Shown one piece after another: positions 52,401 through 63,277 of a stretch of DNA of 64,000 bases. Each line of letters starts with the position of its first letter. Positions within the stretch are counted from its first letter, which is position 1. Location of the stretch: assembly GCA_002964805.2 (NCBI GenBank), contig PUDQ02000066.1, forward strand, positions 186,001 to 250,000, in the 5' to 3' direction. The notes beneath the pieces are model-generated. The model worked only from the letters and a program-made list of their open reading frames with translations, did no database searches and was not told where the DNA came from. The position numbers and the translations under genes are program-made. Origin of the DNA: Trametes villosa. Lineage: Eukaryota > Basidiomycota > Agaricomycetes > Polyporales > Polyporaceae.

Positions 52401-53151
52401 AAGATCAAGAAGGTCCATGCGCACAACAAGAAACACACAACGCGCACCGTGTCCCAGATCCGCACCATGGAAGAGAGCGTACGCACCACGGCTAACCAAT
52501 ACCGCCGCACTCGTCTCGCGCTGGTAGCTCTAGGCATGTCCGACTCCGACGATACGTTCCGCCCTCTGCGCCCTCAGGACGTGGTCAAGTTTACGATCGA
52601 CGCTCAACACCGGAAGCTAAACGAAAGCAGCGAGACGATCTCCTGGATCTGGGAGAAATTCAACTTCACGACGGCGAAGCCAGGTAGCCCCTACGCTAAC
52701 TTCTACGCTGATGGTGAGTCCGTCCGTCTTATTCGGAGCTGTCACTAATACTCCGAAGCCCTCCGCGTTCACTGGTTTCGCTGCAGCGCGCTCAAGAAGC
52801 GTTGGCACGAAGACGTCCAGTTACTGAAGGAGGAGATGGCTCGAACGGTGCGATTCTTCGGCTACTATCATCGCGAATGGACGGAGCGCTCGGTACAGAG
52901 GGAGCAAGATCTTGAACCGGCCGCTGCTGCCTATGCTCGCAGGTTCGTGCGTTGGCCTTTCGTCTCGGCTGTATGCTAACCGCCGTCATAGGCAAGCACA
53001 TCGTTACGTGCGTCTTCTCGGCCTCTGCCAACATCACTTCAAGGACAAGATCGACCTGGTAAGCCCCCACACGCAAGTTACAGCGAGCGGTTACTCACTG
53101 TGCACACAGGAAGAGAAATCCTTGAAAGCTTGTCTCGACGCCGTCTCATGA
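49481..53151 (+). CDS. KDZ-family transposase with CxC2-type zinc cluster
   Basis: ATG 49481. Exons 49481-49696, 49744-50352, 50401-50582, 50639-50804, 50859-50995, 51057-51472, 51524-51733, 51785-51899, 51947-52713, 52759-52942, 52992-53058 and 53110-53151 join in frame to 1036 aa. A basic N-terminus (MASKKRKTRE) is followed by a cysteine cluster (CGSC, YRCFDC, CQQC, then H...PFH..EEW) and FCHC, the arrangement of KDZ transposase-associated CxC2 domains. The RNase H-like core has an Asp in YSIDGNFHQ, an Asp in RGYDVNCQY and a Glu in MTDGEALERIWAGFN, the expected acidic residues. A long C-terminal helical region follows. No stop or frameshift, so it is probably active or recently so. It would catalyse excision and insertion of the surrounding element. 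Confidence 0.9.
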
Positions 53152-54789
53152 ATGCTGGCAGTGCGCGGGCGCTCCGATGACGGCCTCGAGTCCGCCGACG
53201 AGATCTCCTATCATAGCACCGTGTACACTCGTATATAAGTTGCTCTCTACTGTACAAACCGTTCTCGGTATATGCTTGCGCCTTTGAGGGCTCGGCCACG
53301 ATCATCCTGCTCCCGCCTAAGCAGGCACTTTCATGCATGGTGATACGGTAACTGCGGATACCCGACCTTGCGCTCGAAGCAGCCCGATTGCCTCCCGACG
53401 GCACTGCTCGCCCTTAAGCCTACCGCGCCCTGCAACTGCTCTTGGCCTGTTTGACGACAGCAAGCGAGCCCACCAGCAACCTGGATCTCGCGCGCCCCGG
53501 GTGCGACCACCGTCTCTCATCAAAACATCCTCCCATGTGGTTACGAATCCCGTCTCTTCCTAGGTGTAGCCCGCGCCCCCCGGTCCATGCGTCCCCGGGT
53601 CGTATAGCTGCTGCTCGCTAGTCGCCGTATGCTGGCGATACCAGCTCTCGCTAGAGCCTTGCGGACGTGTCCATAACCACCTTCGGCGCGAAGTACTGGG
53701 ACAAGTTAGTGTTCCACACGGCCTCACGCCCCAGTACCCCCACAGCCGCGCGCCCTCGCGCTCGTGCTCGCGCGTTCTCGTGCCTTCGGGCCTGCACCCC
53801 ACGTCCCACGCATCGCGCCCCCGCGTGCACCGCGCACTTCGCTGTGCCCGTGGTTTGCGCCTCGCTGTCGTCGTCTCACACGCTGCTCACGCGAAATATC
53901 TCTCTCGAACCGCGCGTTTCTGCGCACCGCCGCTTGTGCCGCCGTGTTCGCGCGCGTTCTTAATCCGGGTGCTCTACCTTAGCACCAGTGCTTAGCCCGA
54001 ACCTGACCGTCTGTACACTCCCTCTCAATCTTTACTCAACCCAGGTGCCGCCCGTGCATCATATTACGGAGCGACCTAGTCGAAGCAGCGCCCCGGCGTA
54101 AGGGTATGCAGCAGGAGCCTCCGACCGGCAACGGACCATAGCCGCACTGCGTGCCCCCCCAGGTGTTCGGTGGGCAACGGGATCGGGACGCTTGCGGGAA
54201 TTTGCACGGGCCGCTGCGAGGTACGGTACCTCGCTGGAACCGAAGGTATCTCGCTTCTCACAAGGCGTGCCCGCCTCGAATTTAACTGACTTTAGAGGAG
54301 GATTTACAAAAGGCCAATCGGCTAGCGCTTTCCTGAACGCGCGCGGCGAACGCGCTCCTCTCCGCTGCGAGCACGACCGACGTGCACCCCTCCATTCCCC
54401 TAGCCCCGAATGCAAACTGCGTCGAGATGGTTGAACCCGCGCACGCAAGAGCTTCCATAAGAGAGGTCAAGCGCGAGCGAGAGAGGCCCCAGCCTTCTCC
54501 CCTCCGAGCACCTCACAGGTTTTCGGTCAGGCTCACCCTCCGCAATCACCCCGTCGGACTCTCTCAGACTCTCTCTCAGACACTCGCGTGCCGTAGTAGC
54601 TTATTGTATCACTTGTCCTGTATCTAGTCCGCCGCCCGCAGCCTACGTAGCGGCCACAGGTCTCGCGCGCGCCCCTCCAGCGCGCGCTGTCCCAATATTC
54701 ATGAAGCCGCTTGTACGATACGAGCGGCTGTTTCTCTCCGAGTACTCGACCACTCCGATTGGTTCCCACAGTGTGAGTCAAGTGTATCC
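53152..54789. other. No gene recognised (1.6 kb, transposon right arm)
   Basis: Several short GC-rich frames on both strands without domains or splice-consistent continuation. Lies between the transposase stop and the right tRNA-like unit. Confidence 0.45.
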
Positions 54790-54861
54790 TCATGACGCAG
54801 TGGTATTGTGGCTAGCATACACGTGTGGGCGCGGGTTCAACCCAGAGGTTAAACAGGTTTT
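54790..54861 (+). other. tRNA-like Pol III unit, right end
   Basis: Plus strand: A-box-like TGACGCAGTGGTATTGTGGC, B-box-like GGTTCAACCC about 30 nt later, then TTTT at 54858-54861. Stems pair poorly for a real tRNA. It is transcribed toward the right terminus, mirroring the unit at 33461-33545. Confidence 0.45.
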
Positions 54862-54959
54862 GTCACTGTCCACCGGCGGCTATACTATGATCTCGAGCTC
54901 GATGCATTGGTAGCCAGATATACGGTACCTAGGATACATATGTACCGTTGATATGGACG

Positions 54960-55035
54960 GATGCATCTTGAATCTCCGGATGCATCCGGCATGCGAGCAC
55001 TGCTCGCGATGGATGCATCCAGTCGACTGAGGCTA
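54960..55035 (-). repeat. Right terminal inverted repeat of KDZ element
   Basis: Read inward on the minus strand it begins TAGCCTCAGTCGACTGGATG and matches the left end at 54/76 positions. Two GATGCATC motifs coincide with those of the left repeat; a third (GGATGCATCC) lies in the outer part. Confidence 0.8.
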
Positions 55036-55679
55036 TAGACACTGCGCCCTTCTGACCGAATCGGGGCCATCTTCGCCCCCGAAAGGCAATTGTCGGTGGA
55101 TACATTACCGTCCTGTTGTCAGACCTGACTTGGAGCAAATAGAAAGTCGAGGACTGTAAGTGTATGCTTATAAGAGCGGCCAACGCACAAGACATACCTC
55201 GACAAATTTCCCCTCTCACCGTCGAACATCGAGCTCGGTAGGCTGTAGCCTACCGGGTACGCAGCCTCACACCCGCGCCTGCGTCTACTACAGCACCCTC
55301 AATTATCTCCTGTCGCGCCGTCTTCCCCTGTCTCTCCGGTGCGCGCGCCGCGCGGTGGAAGCCCCTCGCCTGCCCCGGAGTCGTCGCAATCGACTTCTAG
55401 TCAACCCCGTCGCCGCGCGAGTCGCGTTCCGCGGGCGCTATAGCACCCGACCCGAGCGTACCACCCTAGGCGCCGGTGCCGAGAAGAGCGGACCCGCGGG
55501 TGTAATTGACGAGTTTCAACCACTGCGCAGGCATGCATGCGCCCATAGATCACTATCGAGTACCACCCAAAGCTCCGCGATGTACCTCCTGTTTCCCAGC
55601 ATCACCGCGCCGATCGCGGAATGAGGAGAGGGCGCAGTCAGTTGAGTAACAGACTTCAGCTTCGGCGCGTGGGTGCGGA

Positions 55680-55686
55680 TATATAA
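55680..55686 (+). promoter_or_regulatory. TATA box of the FAD monooxygenase
   Basis: TATATAA about 70 bp upstream of the ATG at 55755. Confidence 0.55.
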
Positions 55687-55754
55687 CCCGGATACATGCA
55701 ACAGATTGAGATCCACCACCCCGTTCCCCCTCGCACCCTACCAGCCCTTCTGAC

Positions 55755-57253
55755 ATGTCCAAGACCAAGGTGATCATCGCAGGCGGCGGCATCGCCGGCC
55801 CCGTGCTGGCGGTGTTCCTCAAAAACAAGGGTTACGACCCCATCGTCTACGAGAGGACCGAACACCCTACAGTCCACGGCCTCAGTCTTGCGTAAGCCGT
55901 TTACTACACATGTTAGGGAGACCACAGCTAACACGCACCTCAGTCTGCAGACGAACGGCCTGCGTGTCCTCTCCCTCCTCCCCGGCCTGCTCAACAAGGT
56001 GGTAGGCGGCTTTGTCGAGCGGCTCATCCAGTACTCCACGCTCCCGGAGGACCTGGGCGAGCTCACGCGCAGCGACGGCCCCGCCCGCGTCAAGGAGACG
56101 TACGGCTTCGGCATGACGGGTGTGCACAGGGTAGAGTTCCACCTCACCTTGCTCGACTATGCCAAGGAAAACGGGATCCCCGTCATTTTCGGGCACCAGC
56201 TCGTCTCCTTCGAAGAGACCGCGGACGCCGTCACCGTGACCTTCGCGAACGGGAAGACCGACACTGCGAGCTTCTTGGTGGGGTGCGACGGCCTGCACAG
56301 CAACACGCGCGAGTGCCTCTTCGGCAAGCAGGAGCCCACCTTCACGGGCATCGTCCAGGTGTGTGCGCATGCGGTAAATTCTCTGCTCGCTGCTCTGAAA
56401 CTATCGCGATAGACAGGAGGTCTCTCGGAGACCCCCGCGGAGCTGCTGACGCCTCCCACCGCGATGAACCTGTACGGAAACGGGGCGCACATGATCGCCT
56501 ACCCCGTCAACTCGCACCAGACTTCGTGGGCGTGAGTATTAGACGTCGGTTTGACTTGCACCACGTTTACCGACGCTACCCCCTACAGGCTCACTACTCA
56601 AGAGGCCGAGGCGAAGGAGAGCTGGCGTGCGATGGACGAGGACGCGCAAGAGAAGTTCAGGCGTGGGCCGTTCGCTCAGTGGCCCGCCGGTGCCGGAAAG
56701 TTGGTGGAGGTGGGGACGAACATCGTCAAGGTGCGTATCTCTCGCGGCCGTGTTTCTGCAGAGTGATCTAAGTCTCTGGCGCAGTACGGCCTGTATGATC
56801 GGCCTCAGCTGCAATCCTGGCACAAGGGACGCGTCGTCCTGCTCGGTGACGCCGCCCATCCTACCAGCCCAGTAAGCCTCGCATACCGTTCGATCGTAGT
56901 ATTCGCAGGAGCTCACCCGAATGTTTCCGTAGCATCTCGGGCAGGGCGCCAACCAAGCGTTCGAGGACATCTACCACCTCGTCCGCCTGCTCGTCAAGCA
57001 CAACCCCGAAGCGGCGGCACCCTCCACGGCGCTCCTGGGGCAGATCTTCAGCGAATACGAGACGCTGCGCATTGAGCGCACCGCATCGCTCGTGAAGCAG
57101 GCGCGCCACCAGGGCGAGGTCCGCGTCGTCAACGGCGTCGAGGAGAGCAAGAAGCGCAACGACTTCCTGCGCACGCAGATCGACATGTTCGACGAGGAGC
57201 GGTACCACCAGATCACGGCGTTCCCGTTTCAGGTTGGCCACAGCGAGATTTAG
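55755..57253 (+). CDS. FAD-dependent monooxygenase
   Basis: Exons 55755-55891, 55944-56358, 56413-56531, 56589-56730, 56785-56871 and 56933-57253 join in frame to 406 aa. The N-terminus has the Rossmann FAD motif (VIIAGGGIAGPVLA, then Y-E-R-T). The middle has a FLVGCDGLHSNTR block (the DG motif of flavin hydroxylases), and GRVVLLGDAAHP contacts the FAD ribityl chain. This is the p-hydroxybenzoate/salicylate hydroxylase-like group, which hydroxylates aromatic or polyketide substrates using NAD(P)H and O2. No membrane segment or signal peptide, so probably cytosolic. Substrate cannot be told from the sequence. It is divergent from GH16 across the transposon block. Confidence 0.9.
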
Positions 57254-58152
57254 GTGCCCCAGGGAGTTGCACCACTCGCGAGCTGTCGAACGCCTGTAAT
57301 GAATGTAAAGAAGCAGTTGTACGATGTCTGTGCATATAGAAGTGAGGCATGCTATCTATTGTGCGTAGCGGTCAACGTGAGCCAGAAGGGGCCTAGCCAA
57401 GTGAAGGTGTTGATGGCCATTTACTTACTCAGTTACTGAGCGCACGGCAGCACAGTCGCGCCACTTTTATAAGTGCGCCCTCGGAGCTGTTGAATCATTC
57501 ACTACTGGTATTGCGCCGTGGTCGCGTACCCAGTGAATCGAGATGGTAAGCTCATGCGTACTACTAGCGCTCGTAGCAACGCACGCAACGCCATAGGCGC
57601 TTACTGCACTTCTCTTCTCCTCAGGCCCCTCGGTCGCTCCGACTCGGTCTGCACGACAGGTACGGATCTCTGGAACTAGTCAATCCGATATCAATCTTCC
57701 CCCCTCTATGGCTCATGTCGTTCTACTAGGGCACACATCATAGGACCATCGAGCTATGCCACACTCATGGGCGTCAATGGTAGTGATGTACATGATGCCA
57801 GTCAAGCGGCGACGGCCCTGGGCTCGCTAGCGTTGTTGTGCACCTTCCAGCCTTCTGATATAATCCTGCTCATACAAAAAGCCAGAAGATAGATTTGGTC
57901 CACCGTGGCAGCGCATGGTTCAAGACTTGGCGGGGCTGTGACACTGGCGTACGCGTTTGTCGCCGGTCTGTCTGGCACTTCGGGCCCCGGTCTTCGCCAA
58001 CCGCATACTCTGGCAACGACGCGCTATCAGCGCTTCCTTCCTCTCTTCCTTCCGACGTACATCTTTTCCTAGTACCACAGCCAGGTCAGTGCGAAGTACG
58101 CCGTTTCATGTAGACGACGAGCCGCTCACAACCTCGTAGCGTCATCCGCAGC
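57254..58152. other. Intergenic, no gene recognised
   Basis: About 900 bp between the monooxygenase stop and the HET gene. TTTTATAAG at 57473 and GATATAATC near 57857 are TATA-like, but no exon follows them convincingly. Confidence 0.4.
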
Positions 58153-61100
58153 ATGCCACGCTTCCTGAACACTTGGACGGGCGAGTTTGAATGGCACAAC
58201 AACCCCGAAGAGGTTCGGTACGCGATCCTGTCCCATGTTTGGCGCGCGCCGGAGAGGGGCGGGGAGCAGACGTTCGACGACGTCCGAAGGATCCAAGCCG
58301 CGGTGAAAGCAAAGCGGAAGGAGCCTGACACGCCTGGCCGCCAAGTCCTCGTCGGCACGTTCGGCCCACCGTGCCACAGCCGCATCAGCGAGATATTCTC
58401 TGACGCCTCCCCTCTCTCAAGCAAAATCAAGGGCCTGTGCGAAGTCGCACGCGAAGCCGGTTTCCGACTGGTCTGGAACGATGCGTGCTGCATTGACAAG
58501 TCGAGCAGCGCGGAGCTCTCGGGAGCGATCAACTCCATGTACGAGTGGTACCGTCTCTCGGACTTGTGCTACGTCTACCTCTCCGACGTCCCCGACGGCG
58601 ACATCCCAGAGGCCGAGGATTCCAGCTTCCGGTGGAGCCGATGGCACAGACGCGGATGGACGCTGCAGGAGCTCATCGCGCCGGAACGCGTCGAGTTCCT
58701 GACGCGCACCTGGAGATTCCTTGGAACGAAACTAGGGCTGGTTCAGACTCTAGCGCGTATAACCACGATTGACGTCGACATCCTCACAGGCCGGGCACCC
58801 GTGAATTCGGCCAGCGTCGCGCAGAGGATGTCGTGGGCCGCCCAGCGAATGACGACCCGCGTCGAGGACGAGGCATACTGCCTGATGGGCCTCTTCGGCG
58901 TGCACATGCCCCCCATCTATGGCGAGGGCAGGAACGCATTCCTCCGTCTCCAGGAGGAGATCATCAGGACCATCCCGGATCAAAGCGTTTTTGCCTGGGG
59001 GAGACAGGGCGATGTGCTCAGTTTGGGCCACGATGATATCTATGGCGACAGCGGGCAGCCTCCGAGTCTGTTGGCACCCTCTCCGCGCAACTTCGCTTTC
59101 GCTACCACTAGGCCAGTCGCACCCTCTGAATTCGCCTCGCGGCTCGGTCTGGCTACGGCCAAGGATGTCCCGCCCCTACACTGTGTCTTCACTCCCCAAG
59201 GCGTCCGCATGCAGCTCCTATGCATCGACCTGGCACGGATACCGGGGGTCATTAAGGCAATCGTGGGCTACGTCGAACCATATGCATGCGAGGACTGTAT
59301 GCGGCGCGGCGAGCCCGACAGACTCGCCCTGCTCCAGTGCGAAGACACCCAGGGGAGGCTCGCCGCGCTCCCTCTCCACCCACCTTCTACCGCCGTTGGT
59401 GGCGGGCGTGGCTCCCCGATCGGTACCTTCATCCGCATCCACCCCTGCAGTTGTCTGTGGCTCGACGGCGCGCACCACACCGTCCCCCTATCCCGAGAAA
59501 CGCTCTCGGATATCCTAGCGCACGTCGCTCCAGCGCCGGCTGAGGTCTCTATCCTGCGCCACTACTCAGAGGCCCCGACGTCGAAGTCGCTCCAGTGGAA
59601 CAACTCTCCGCCCCCGCTTAAGCTCTGGCCCGCGAACCGCCCGGATGGGGTGGCCTTCGCGCTCGCTCCGCGCAGTGTCGCAGGCCTGAGCGTGCTCGGC
59701 TTCACGGTGGCGCCTTCGCAGGTCGCGCGCTCGGAGGGGCAGATCATCTTGGAGACCACGCTCACGCTCCGTGACAGGGACGCTCCGCAGAGCCTGCAAG
59801 GCGAATGGCTCCAGTCCATTCGGGTGAGGCTATCTCTCACATTTCGAGAGCGGGACATCGTGTTCCGCTTCTCTATCACGAACTGCCTCGCTGAACTCCT
59901 CGAAACATCCCCCCTCCCGCGTACTGGATCTACGACTGCGCCTCCCGCATACGAGACGACTGTGACTCGGAAGGAAGTGCCTTTCATCGGTGCCAGAGAG
60001 AGCGTCCAGGAGGTTCATCGCCGCGACGCTGAGAACCATCTGTTCACACTCGCGTCTTCCGACTTCCTCGTACCCTCGTACCCCGAACGGCTAAACCGGG
60101 TTCAGCTTCTGCGCTTATCGCTACAACGTCCCCCAGACGGCCTACCGACTTCGGCGGCCTACGACTCCCGGACCCTCTGGTTGGTAATGGAAATGAGCCA
60201 GGCGTACGAACACGTCCCGGAGACCAAGAGCGCTCTGCGCGACTCGGGCGATGCGACAATGGACTTAGGGGCCGACAACACGCCAGTCTCTCCTTGCGCT
60301 GCCATACTAGGCACTCAGAAGAGGGCGGATATGTCTTCCGCTGACTCATCGCCTTCCGCCGAGGTGAGCACGCCTGCTTCGAGACTTGCGCAATGGGGGC
60401 GACAATCTGAAACGCCAGTCTTGCAGACGCCTACGGCTCTTCCCGAGTATCTCGCGGACTTGTCTTCTCATTCTGCGAGTTCCACCGCTGTATCCACCTC
60501 CTACGGCCTCGGGCCGCCCAACGCGAGCGGCATAGCTCCCGACACGCCTGAGAGTACGCGCCATACATCTATCCGATATGCAAGTAGGGTCACTGGGGGA
60601 GAAGTCCCCGCGTTAGCGGTAAGTTCAGCTAGCGATACGGAAGGGCGCGAGTGATTGCGAGACGCTGACTTGTATTCACCTTAGGGCCCACCCCGGCCAC
60701 CCAACGAGAAACATAACGGCGAAGCGCGTCCACCCTGTACGCGGCTTGACGCGCCGCACTTGAAACCGCCGGACGATTCCCATACTGCGCATCTCGACGC
60801 CGGACAAGGGATGCCTGCAGTCGTACGCCTCCCTTCTTCCCCGTCGCCGGGCATGCGCGGCGAACCCGTTAGCAAGGACGCCGAAGACGGCACGATCGGC
60901 GACACCAGCCTGTACAAACGGAGCATTGCCAGTGACGCTCTGCGACGCGAGAACGACGAGCTGCGGGCACAAATGTCGGCAATGGCCTCTCAGCTCGCGG
61001 ACCTGACATCTACACAGGCCGATATGGCTTCCCAGCTCAAGGATCTGGCGTCCGCAAACGGCCTCGCGACCTCTCGAAGTGCCGTTCTCTCGTCTCAGGT

Positions 61101-61302
61101 GCTCGCCCGCCTCGACTCGGATGTCCTCAATGAGAAGCCCCTGGCAGGTGCGCTCGCATATCATATTCAGGCACTATTCGTGTTCGCTTATACTACGCCT
61201 GACTTTGTGCTGCCAGGAATCGGCACGGCTAGCGAGGATCGGCGGCGGAAGGGAGTCTCCCTTCGAGGGGTTGGCAGCAAAAGGCCGTGCGTCGTCATGT
61301 AG
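58153..61302 (+). CDS. HET-domain protein with coiled coil and CaaX box
   Basis: ATG 58153. Exon 1 58153-60618, intron 60619-60684 (GTAAGT...TTAG), exon 2 60685-61302; 1027 aa. If the intron is retained, translation stops at 60654. The HET (heterokaryon incompatibility) domain spans about residues 20-180: YAILSHVW, WNDACCIDK, MYEWYRLSDLCYVYLSDV, WHRRGWTLQELIAP. A typical WAAQRMTTRVEDEAYCLMG block follows. The middle is of unknown function and partly Ser/Pro-rich. Exon 2 adds a coiled coil (ALRRENDELRAQMSAMASQL) and a basic tail ending KRPCVVM, a CaaX prenylation signal. HET proteins trigger cell death or signalling after non-self fusion; membrane targeting by farnesylation is inferred. Confidence 0.88.
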
Positions 61303-61633
61303 TAAACGACGGCCCGTGCTAGTATCGTGTATGCGGTGCTACGATGCAGCCTCAGGCTCCTCTAGTTTCTTCCCGACGCTCATCGGCTCTACCTCACGAT
61401 AGGTTCTCAGCAGACAGTGTCGGCCGTGCGTCCTCGCGCTCCCCTGAGTATCTGAGTGTCTGTCGCAACGGCAGCGAACGGCGCTCGTGAAATATGAGAT
61501 GATGAATAGGAGTGGCGATCGCTGTAGCATGTGTGGTCTTATATTTACATCCAAGATGATACGAGAAGAGAATGGGAGGAAATAGGGCAGAGGGAGAATG
61601 AGAAGAGGGAATCCGAGAAAAAGAAACCCGAGC
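61303..61633. terminator. Convergent 3' region
   Basis: 330 bp between the HET stop and the stop of the minus-strand two-TM gene; holds the 3' UTRs of both. The part next to 61634 resembles the sequence after 4716 on the opposite strand. Confidence 0.4.
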
Positions 61634-62979
61634 CTATCCTTCCCCAACCGTCAACGACGCCCCCCCACTCCCCCCGACCCGAGCAACGCCCTGACCTGCC
61701 ACCCCACCCGTCGAGCATTCGCCATCCCCTCCAATGCCCACCTCCGCGGCGCTTGTGGGCGGAGGCGGGACATCATCGCCGAGGATCGCGGCCAGCTCGC
61801 GACGGAATCGAGGAAGCAGGTCAGTCCGGATCGCCTCGAGCATTGCGCTATCACACTTGGCCAAAGTGTGCGAGGGTCCGGACGTCGTCGTGCTTCCGGT
61901 ATCGTCGTCGTCGGGCAGGGGGAGGCCGCCCTCTGCGGCGAGGTCGGCCCGGAACTCGAAGTATGCCGGCAGCTGGTCCCGCAGAGTAGGGGTCCGGGTC
62001 TTCTTCATGGGTGCGGCTATGGCTTTCGCTTTGTCCTGGGTGGCGGGCGCCCGCTGTGGACGCTTGCCCTGAGCCTTGAGAGACAGCCTGGGGGCAGCCA
62101 CGGTGGTGGGGAGGACGACGGGGGTGGTCGAAAGATGGATCGATTGGGAGGCACATAGCCGGCGGATGGCTTCGAGCTCGGCGGGCGTGAAGAGCTGGAC
62201 CATGTACGCCGGCCAGACGGGTTTGCCGTTGGCGTCGCGGGAGCTGCCGAGGAGAAGCGGGGCCTGCTCGCGCAGGACTGCCCGGGCTGCTTCTTTCGCC
62301 GTCTGTAGGCCGCGTCCTTCCCCTTGCGATCCAATGTGCTCCTAGTAAGCGAGAGTGCTAGTACGTCAGCCTCGTAATTCTCGAGCACGGATGAAATTGC
62401 ATGGAGGCACGTACCATGTCCACCAAGAAGGCGCTGCAGTCATGAACGGAGGGCGTGACCTGGCAGACATGGGCGAGGAGGAGAAGGAGCGCGAAGGCAG
62501 CAAGGCGTCTGAAGATCGGGCGCGAGGAGGAAGCCGTGTTGATTGTTGTTTCTAGTAGAGGCATAGAGAAGTGGGCGGTGGAGTCGTAGAGGGGTCCGAT
62601 GAAGAAAGAGTTGAGGTCGAGGTCAAGGTCAGGAAGGGTGAGATTGTGGGTGTATGTGAGATCGGGGCTTGCGAAACCGTCGCCGAGAGATACGTTCATG
62701 TGGAGTGGACCGAGGGCCAGACGGTTAAACTCCGGAACGAACGCAGCGTCAAGGGTCAGATGCATGTCCAAGCTGCAGATGTAAATTGTCAGCCACTGCG
62801 AGGTTAAGCGAGTGGACTGTGAGAAGGACGTACCCGGTGATCTGTAATAGGGCTGTGAACGTGTTGGAGAGAGAAGGGTGGCGGAGGTGGGCGAGGCTGG
62901 TAGACAAGTCGAAGAAGGCATGCTGGAAGAGCCCCATGAGGGCGAGGACGCAGGTCGCGAGGACGGTGGTGAAGATCAT
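61634..62979 (-). CDS. Two-TM-segment protein of unknown function, right copy
   Basis: ATG 62979. Exons 62979-62834, 62772-62415 and 62341-61634 give 403 aa. Exons 1 and 2 have exactly the same length (146 and 358 bp) as the copy at 3356-4716, and the introns fall at the same places. Same layout: hydrophobic N-terminus, N-x-S/T-containing segment, a membrane span (LAAFALLLLLAHVCQV), then a charged soluble half with LFTPAELEAIRRLC. The open frame is preserved despite scattered substitutions, so both copies are probably under selection. Confidence 0.75.
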
Positions 62980-63018
62980 CGTGGTATTAGGTGAGGAAAG
63001 TTTGCGCGGTCGGGCGGG

Positions 63019-63026
63019 GTTTTATA
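63019..63026 (-). promoter_or_regulatory. TATA box of the right two-TM copy
   Basis: TATAAAAC on the minus strand, about 40 bp upstream of the ATG at 62979. Confidence 0.6.
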
Positions 63027-63277
63027 AGTCTGAACCGGAGGCTGGCTTCTGTGACACGGGCAGGGCCAGCCTCTCTTGTTCGGTTCGTCGCAACACAGCG
63101 TCGTTCCGAACCCATCCACTACTCGGTTCCGCGTCAGACTGGCGGAAAGCGTTGGGATCGGCGGTGCTTCGCGCAAACTCACGTCCACCCGGACTCAGGG
63201 AGGACACTACCACCTATGATCGCGCCCCCTTCTCGTGCCTCTGCAATGACTATATCGGAATGAGCGCATCCAGAAGA

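Larger units (their letters stand above)
33295..55035 (+). mobile_element. KDZ-type DNA transposon, about 21.7 kb, with cargo
   Basis: Bounded by 76-bp inverted repeats (33295-33370 and 54960-55035) that match at 54 of 76 positions without gaps. Inside is a 12-exon KDZ transposase (49481-53151) with its zinc cluster and acidic catalytic residues. Four to six further genes are all on the minus strand. Both termini contain GATGCATC motifs at the same offsets, and each has a tRNA-like unit just inside it pointing outward. KDZ (Kyakuja/Dileera/Zisupton) elements are known to be large and gene-carrying in Agaricomycetes. No clear target duplication was found; the left flank was disturbed by the later retrotransposon insertion. 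Confidence 0.82.

Noticed and set aside
53667..53963. Plus-strand ORF after the transposase
   Set aside because: Arg/Ala/Pro-rich, open in several frames at once, no upstream exon and no conserved motif.
33295..55035. TET/JBP oxygenase expected in some KDZ elements
   Set aside because: No HxD...H/R-S pattern or recognisable TET/JBP block was seen in any frame, though a profile search could still find a divergent one.
33288..55048. CTGCG also occurs at the right of the KDZ element (55041-55047), suggesting a KDZ target duplication
   Set aside because: It is not at equal distance from the two termini, and the left CTGCG is already explained as the retrotransposon target duplication.
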